Shown here: positions 61,182 through 64,000 of the stretch, one piece after another
Numbering within the stretch: position 1 is the first letter of the stretch
How the letters are laid out: every line of letters starts with the position of its first letter
Program-made: the position numbers and the translations under genes
Assembly: GCF_007859315.1 (NCBI RefSeq)
Contig: NZ_VOHA01000012.1
Coordinates: forward strand, 1 to 64,000
DNA from: Reyranella sp. CPCC 100927
GTDB lineage: Bacteria > Pseudomonadota > Alphaproteobacteria > Reyranellales > Reyranellaceae
Direction: 5' to 3'
Length of the DNA stretch: 64,000 nt
The notes under the pieces: generated by a model
Databases searched by the model: none
Told to the model about the DNA's origin: nothing
The model's input: only the letters and a program-made list of their open reading frames with translations

Positions 61182-62456
61182 ATGGACCGCAACGCTGCCT
61201 TCTCTCTGCTGCGCGCGCTGTTCGACACCGCCGTCGGCGCCGCCAGTCCCGGCCAGTGCCTGGCGCCGCATCTGGTCGCTCTGGCACCGCCCAAGGGCCG
61301 TACCTTGGTGGTCGGCGCCGGCAAGGCAGCGGCGGCGATGGCGAAGACGGTCGAGGATCAATGGTCCGGTCCGTTGGACGGACTGGTGGTTACGCGCGAG
61401 CGCCATGGGCTGCCGCTGTCGCGCATCGAGTGCATCGAAGCCCGCCATCCGGTGCCGGACGAGCGCGGCCGCGCCGCTGCTGGCCGCATCCTGGAACGGG
61501 TCAAGGGCCTGGGTGCCGATGACCTGGTGATCTGCCTGATCTCGGGCGGCGGATCGGCGCTGCTCACCTGGCCGGCCGACGGCATCACCATGGCCGACAA
61601 GCAGGCGCTGACCCGCGACCTGCTGCGCAAGAGCGTGCCGATCGGCGAGATCAACACGGTGCGCAAGCACATCTCGGCGATCAAGGGCGGCCACCTGGCG
61701 CTGGCGGCACAGCCGGCGCGCGTGGCGACCTACCTGATCTCCGACGTGCCGGGCGATGATCCCAGCGTCATCGCGTCGGGCCCCACCGTGGCCGACGCCT
61801 CGACATTCGCCGACGCGATGGCGGTACTGCGCAAGCACGACATCACGCCGCCCGAGTCGATCCGCCGCCATCTTGACGACGGCGTGGCCGGTCGCATCAA
61901 GGAAACGCCGAAGCCCGGTGACCCGCGCCTGGCTGGCGGCATCACCGTCATGACCGTGACGCCGCAGAAGGCGCTGGAAGCCGCCGCCGCCAGGGCGCGG
62001 CAAGAGGGTTTCGATCCCGTCATTCTCGGCGATCGGCTCGAGGGCCTGTCGCGCGCGCTGGCGGCCGAGCATGCGGCCCTGATCCGGCAGCGTGTCGCCG
62101 ACGGCCGTCGCGTGGCGATCATCTCGGGTGGCGAAACGACGGTCGAGGTCAAGGGCACGGGACGCGGCGGACGCAACGTCGAATACCTGCTGGCGCTGGC
62201 GCTCGATCTTCAGGGCCTGCCTGGCGTCTGGTCGCTGGCCGCCGACACCGACGGCGTCGACGGCATTGAGGAGATCGCCGGCGCCATGATCGGCCCCGAC
62301 ACCCTGGCGCGCGCCCGGGCCACGGGCATCGACGCCGCGGCGCGGCTGGCGGACAATGACGGCCACGGTTTCTTTGAGGCGCTTGGTGATGCGATCATCA
62401 CCGGACCGACCCGCACCAACGTCAACGATTTTCGCGTCAGCCTGATCGTGCCGTAG
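61182..62456 (+). CDS. Glycerate 2-kinase (DUF4147/MOFRL family)
   Basis: 424 residues. It phosphorylates glycerate to 2-phosphoglycerate, feeding lower glycolysis from glyoxylate or tartronate routes. N-terminal DUF4147 part: RTLVVGAGKAAAAMAKTVED, EARHPVPDERG, VICLISGGGSALLTWPADGITMADKQALTRDLL. C-terminal MOFRL part: VAIISGGETTVEVKGTGRGGRNVEYLLALAL and DTDGVDG. The ATG at 61182 gives the family start MDRNAAFSLLRALFDTAV; a TTG at 61170 is in frame upstream. Near otnK, suggesting a C3/C4 sugar-acid catabolic neighbourhood. Confidence 0.92.
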   Translation: MDRNAAFSLLRALFDTAVGAASPGQCLAPHLVALAPPKGRTLVVGAGKAAAAMAKTVEDQWSGPLDGLVVTRERHGLPLSRIECIEARHPVPDERGRAAAGRILERVKGLGADDLVICLISGGGSALLTWPADGITMADKQALTRDLLRKSVPIGEINTVRKHISAIKGGHLALAAQPARVATYLISDVPGDDPSVIASGPTVADASTFADAMAVLRKHDITPPESIRRHLDDGVAGRIKETPKPGDPRLAGGITVMTVTPQKALEAAAARARQEGFDPVILGDRLEGLSRALAAEHAALIRQRVADGRRVAIISGGETTVEVKGTGRGGRNVEYLLALALDLQGLPGVWSLAADTDGVDGIEEIAGAMIGPDTLARARATGIDAAARLADNDGHGFFEALGDAIITGPTRTNVNDFRVSLIVP

Positions 62457-62465
62457 CACGCGCTC

Positions 62466-62489
62466 CTCCCTCCCCATTGCGTGAGGGAG
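62466..62489. repeat. Short hairpin, family C-like remnant
   Basis: CTCCCTC (62466-62472) mirrors GAGGGAG (62483-62489) around CCCATTGCGT. It resembles one hairpin of the family-C element. It is located 9 bases after the glycerate kinase stop; no T-tract follows, so I do not call a terminator. Confidence 0.45.
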
Positions 62490-62564
62490 AGAATTGCCTC
62501 AGCGTGCCTCGGTTCTTGAGGTCAGTCGTGCAGAGGTGACACAGAGGAGGTTTGGAGGCTGCCC

Positions 62565-63434
62565 ATGACCGACTTCCGCGACGACTTCGTCACCGCCAAC
62601 GGTGTACGCCACCATGTCGTGTCGTGCGGCCGCGGCAAGCCGCTGGTGCTGTTGCACGGCTGGCCGGAATTCTGGCGCGTGTGGCGGCCGCTGATGGAGC
62701 GGTTGGCCGGCCGCTTCACGCTCTATGCACTGGAGTGGCGTGGCTTCGGCGACAGCGAAAAGACCTCGATGTCGCCGGCGGAGGATTGCACACCCGACAT
62801 CCTGGCCGAGGACCTGCACGCGCTGCTTGACGCGCTCAAGCTCGACCGCGTCGGCCTGGTCTCGCACGACGTCGGCGCCTACGCCGCCCAGGCGTTCGCG
62901 CGCCGCTGGCCGCAGGCACTCGACGGGCTCTTCTTCTTCAACTGTCCCTACCCCGGCATCGGGCGGCGCTGGACCGATGCGCAGAGCATCCCAGAGATCT
63001 GGTACCAGACCTTCAACCAGCAGCCGTGGGCAGCGGAACTCGTCGGGTCATCGCGCGACGCGTGCCGCCTCTATATCGGCCACTTCCTGCGCCACTGGGC
63101 AGGCGATGAACACGCTTTCGATGCCGACATGGAGCTGTGGATCGACAACTTCATGAAACCGGGCAACCTGCAGGGCGGTTTCAACTGGTATCGCAGCGTC
63201 AATCGCGCCCGCCTCGCCATGATGGCCGGCACGGCGCCGGTTCCATCGCCGATCAGCGTCAGGTCACGCTTCCTGTGGGGCCGCCGCGATCCCGTGCTGC
63301 GCGCGGTCTGGACCGACCAGTTGCCCGCCTTCTTCACCGACTACCGACTGGCGTTCGCCGAATTCGCCGGCCATTTCGTGCACTACGAAGCCCCCGACCT
63401 GGCCGCCGGCGCGATATCCGATTTCTTCGGCTAG
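62565..63434 (+). CDS. Alpha/beta hydrolase, epoxide-hydrolase/dehalogenase type
   Basis: 289 residues. The oxyanion motif is LLHGWPEFWRVWR (HGWPE as in epoxide hydrolases). The nucleophile elbow VSHDVGAYAAQ carries Asp102 instead of serine, as in epoxide hydrolases and haloalkane/haloacetate dehalogenases. The general-base histidine is in FAGHFVHYEAPD. The cap region (YQTFNQQPWAAEL) holds possible ring-activating tyrosines. The substrate cannot be assigned. No signal peptide. Shine-Dalgarno GGAGG precedes the ATG. Confidence 0.87.
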   Translation: MTDFRDDFVTANGVRHHVVSCGRGKPLVLLHGWPEFWRVWRPLMERLAGRFTLYALEWRGFGDSEKTSMSPAEDCTPDILAEDLHALLDALKLDRVGLVSHDVGAYAAQAFARRWPQALDGLFFFNCPYPGIGRRWTDAQSIPEIWYQTFNQQPWAAELVGSSRDACRLYIGHFLRHWAGDEHAFDADMELWIDNFMKPGNLQGGFNWYRSVNRARLAMMAGTAPVPSPISVRSRFLWGRRDPVLRAVWTDQLPAFFTDYRLAFAEFAGHFVHYEAPDLAAGAISDFFG

Positions 63435-63459
63435 ATATCCTGCATCGCGCAGCGTAGCG

Positions 63460-63539
63460 CTGGGAGCGCGGGCGTCCCGCCCGCATCAGCGCGTAGCGCT
63501 GAGATACGCATGAGCGGGCGAGACGCCCGCGCTCCCAGG
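63460..63539. repeat. REP-like palindrome, family A, two-hairpin copy
   Basis: CTGGGAGCGCGGGCGTCCCG and CCCGCATC form the left hairpin. A spacer GCGTAGCGCTGAGATACGCA follows. TGAGCGGGCG-AGA-CGCCCGC and GCTCCCAGG form the right hairpin. It lies between the hydrolase and otnK genes. The short AGCGTAGCGCT also repeats just outside the element. Confidence 0.85.
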
Positions 63540-63624
63540 CTACCTTCAGGATGACATGCGGGCTTGCGCGCTGGTTGGCTTGCCTGACAAGCTGCAACGA
63601 CGACAGTGACAGTGAGAGACAGAC

Positions 63625-64000
63625 ATGGCGCTGCTGGGCGTGATCGCTGACGACTTCACCGGTGCGACCGACATCGCCGGCATGCTGGTAAAGGCCGGCA
63701 TGCGCACGGTGCAGACGATCGGCGTTCCTGATGCTGCCGTCGCGCTCGACGAGGTCGATGCCATTGTCGTGGCACTCAAGAGCCGCACGATCCCGGCGGC
63801 CGACGCCGTGGCCCAGTCGCTGCAGGCGCTCAAGGCGCTGCAGAACCGCGGCTGCCGGCAGTTCTTTTTCAAGTACTGCTCGACGTTCGACTCGACGGAC
63901 GCCGGCAACATCGGCCCCGTGGCCGATGCGCTGCTGGACGCGCTCGCCAGCGATGTCACGATCTTCTGCCCGGCCTTTCCCGCCAACGGCCGCACGATCT
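63625..64000 (+). CDS. otnK: 3-oxo-tetronate kinase (four-carbon acid sugar kinase), partial
   Basis: The first 125 residues are in the window; the gene runs off the right edge without a stop. The N-terminal domain (DUF1537) is clear: LLGVIADDFTGATDIAGMLVKAG with the substrate-binding Asp pair, VVALKSRTIP, QFFFKYCSTFDSTDAGNIGPVADALLDAL and FCPAFPANGRTI. OtnK phosphorylates 3-oxo-tetronate in threonate/erythronate catabolism, after which OtnC decarboxylates to DHAP. Shine-Dalgarno AGAGA is 10 bases before the ATG. Confidence 0.9.
   Translation, partial: MALLGVIADDFTGATDIAGMLVKAGMRTVQTIGVPDAAVALDEVDAIVVALKSRTIPAADAVAQSLQALKALQNRGCRQFFFKYCSTFDSTDAGNIGPVADALLDALASDVTIFCPAFPANGRTI

Noticed and set aside
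62466-62489. Terminator after the glycerate kinase gene
   Set aside because: A hairpin without a following T-run; it resembles a remnant of the family-C repeat.
11998-63539. Dispersed GC-rich palindromes as a CRISPR or as intrinsic terminators
   Set aside because: Copies are scattered singly with no regular spacers or cas genes, and none is followed by a T-tract.
1-64000. tRNA, rRNA, tmRNA or other classical RNA genes, phage or plasmid functions
   Set aside because: Looked for by eye and none could be supported; only the cobalamin riboswitch and the leader hairpin stand out.

Overview
The window is GC-rich, densely coding chromosomal DNA that looks alphaproteobacterial. Pointers are the three-gene pntAa-pntAb-pntB transhydrogenase, COQ9 divergent from rpsU, a GapR/DUF2312 protein, DUF1244, DUF6356 and DUF465 proteins, a single-chain indolepyruvate ferredoxin oxidoreductase, and two orphan Bug/TctC solute-binding proteins. 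I infer a free-living, metabolically versatile Rhodospirillales- or Hyphomicrobiales-like organism, and cannot name the genus from sequence alone. I saw no rRNA, tRNA, CRISPR array, prophage or plasmid functions.

Layout. 1-2.5 kb: a SmtB-type metal-sensing ArsR regulator with its own operator, a flavin amine oxidase and a TIGR02444 protein. 2.6-8.5 kb: DUF465, the trehalose operon otsB-GH15-otsA, and purEK. 8.6-18.3 kb: a proline-rich secreted protein behind a long leader hairpin, coq9/rpsU, a Bug protein, the transhydrogenase, a 2-hydroxyacid dehydrogenase, a SanA-like protein and a second Bug protein. 18.4-26.5 kb: an Lrp regulator, a heterodimeric ABC exporter with a TetR gene and TetR-type operator, an ABC1 kinase and oligoendopeptidase F. 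26.8-37.4 kb: one minus-strand block in which a divergent urease (ureE-F-AB-C-G-D) is framed by the five genes of a Liv/Urt-type ABC importer. 37.5-43.3 kb: VOC protein, nucleotide-sugar epimerase and indolepyruvate oxidoreductase. 43.3-44.1 kb: a REP-associated tyrosine transposase (RAYT) flanked by inverted copies of a palindrome found at many other intergenic sites here. 44-50 kb: DUF429, two DUF2147 paralogues around a divergent HxlR/membrane-protein pair with two operator-like palindromes, gapR, DUF1244, an MFS transporter and an orphan gene. 50.3-55.4 kb: vitamin B12 uptake genes btuB-btuF-btuC-btuD behind a cobalamin riboswitch. 55.4-64 kb: carotenoid oxygenase, DUF2141, LytTR regulator, 1-Cys peroxiredoxin, N-formylglutamate amidohydrolase, alcohol dehydrogenase, glycerate 2-kinase, an epoxide-hydrolase-like enzyme and the start of otnK.

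Working together. The ABC importer plus urease should bring in and hydrolyse urea or a urea-like amide. The urease keeps its nickel ligands but has Ala in place of the flap cysteine and carries fused gamma/beta subunits. The RAYT probably relates to the dispersed palindromes (9 recognisable copies), two of which now supply start codons (ureD and DUF429). Several other unrelated palindromic repeat types also occupy intergenic gaps.
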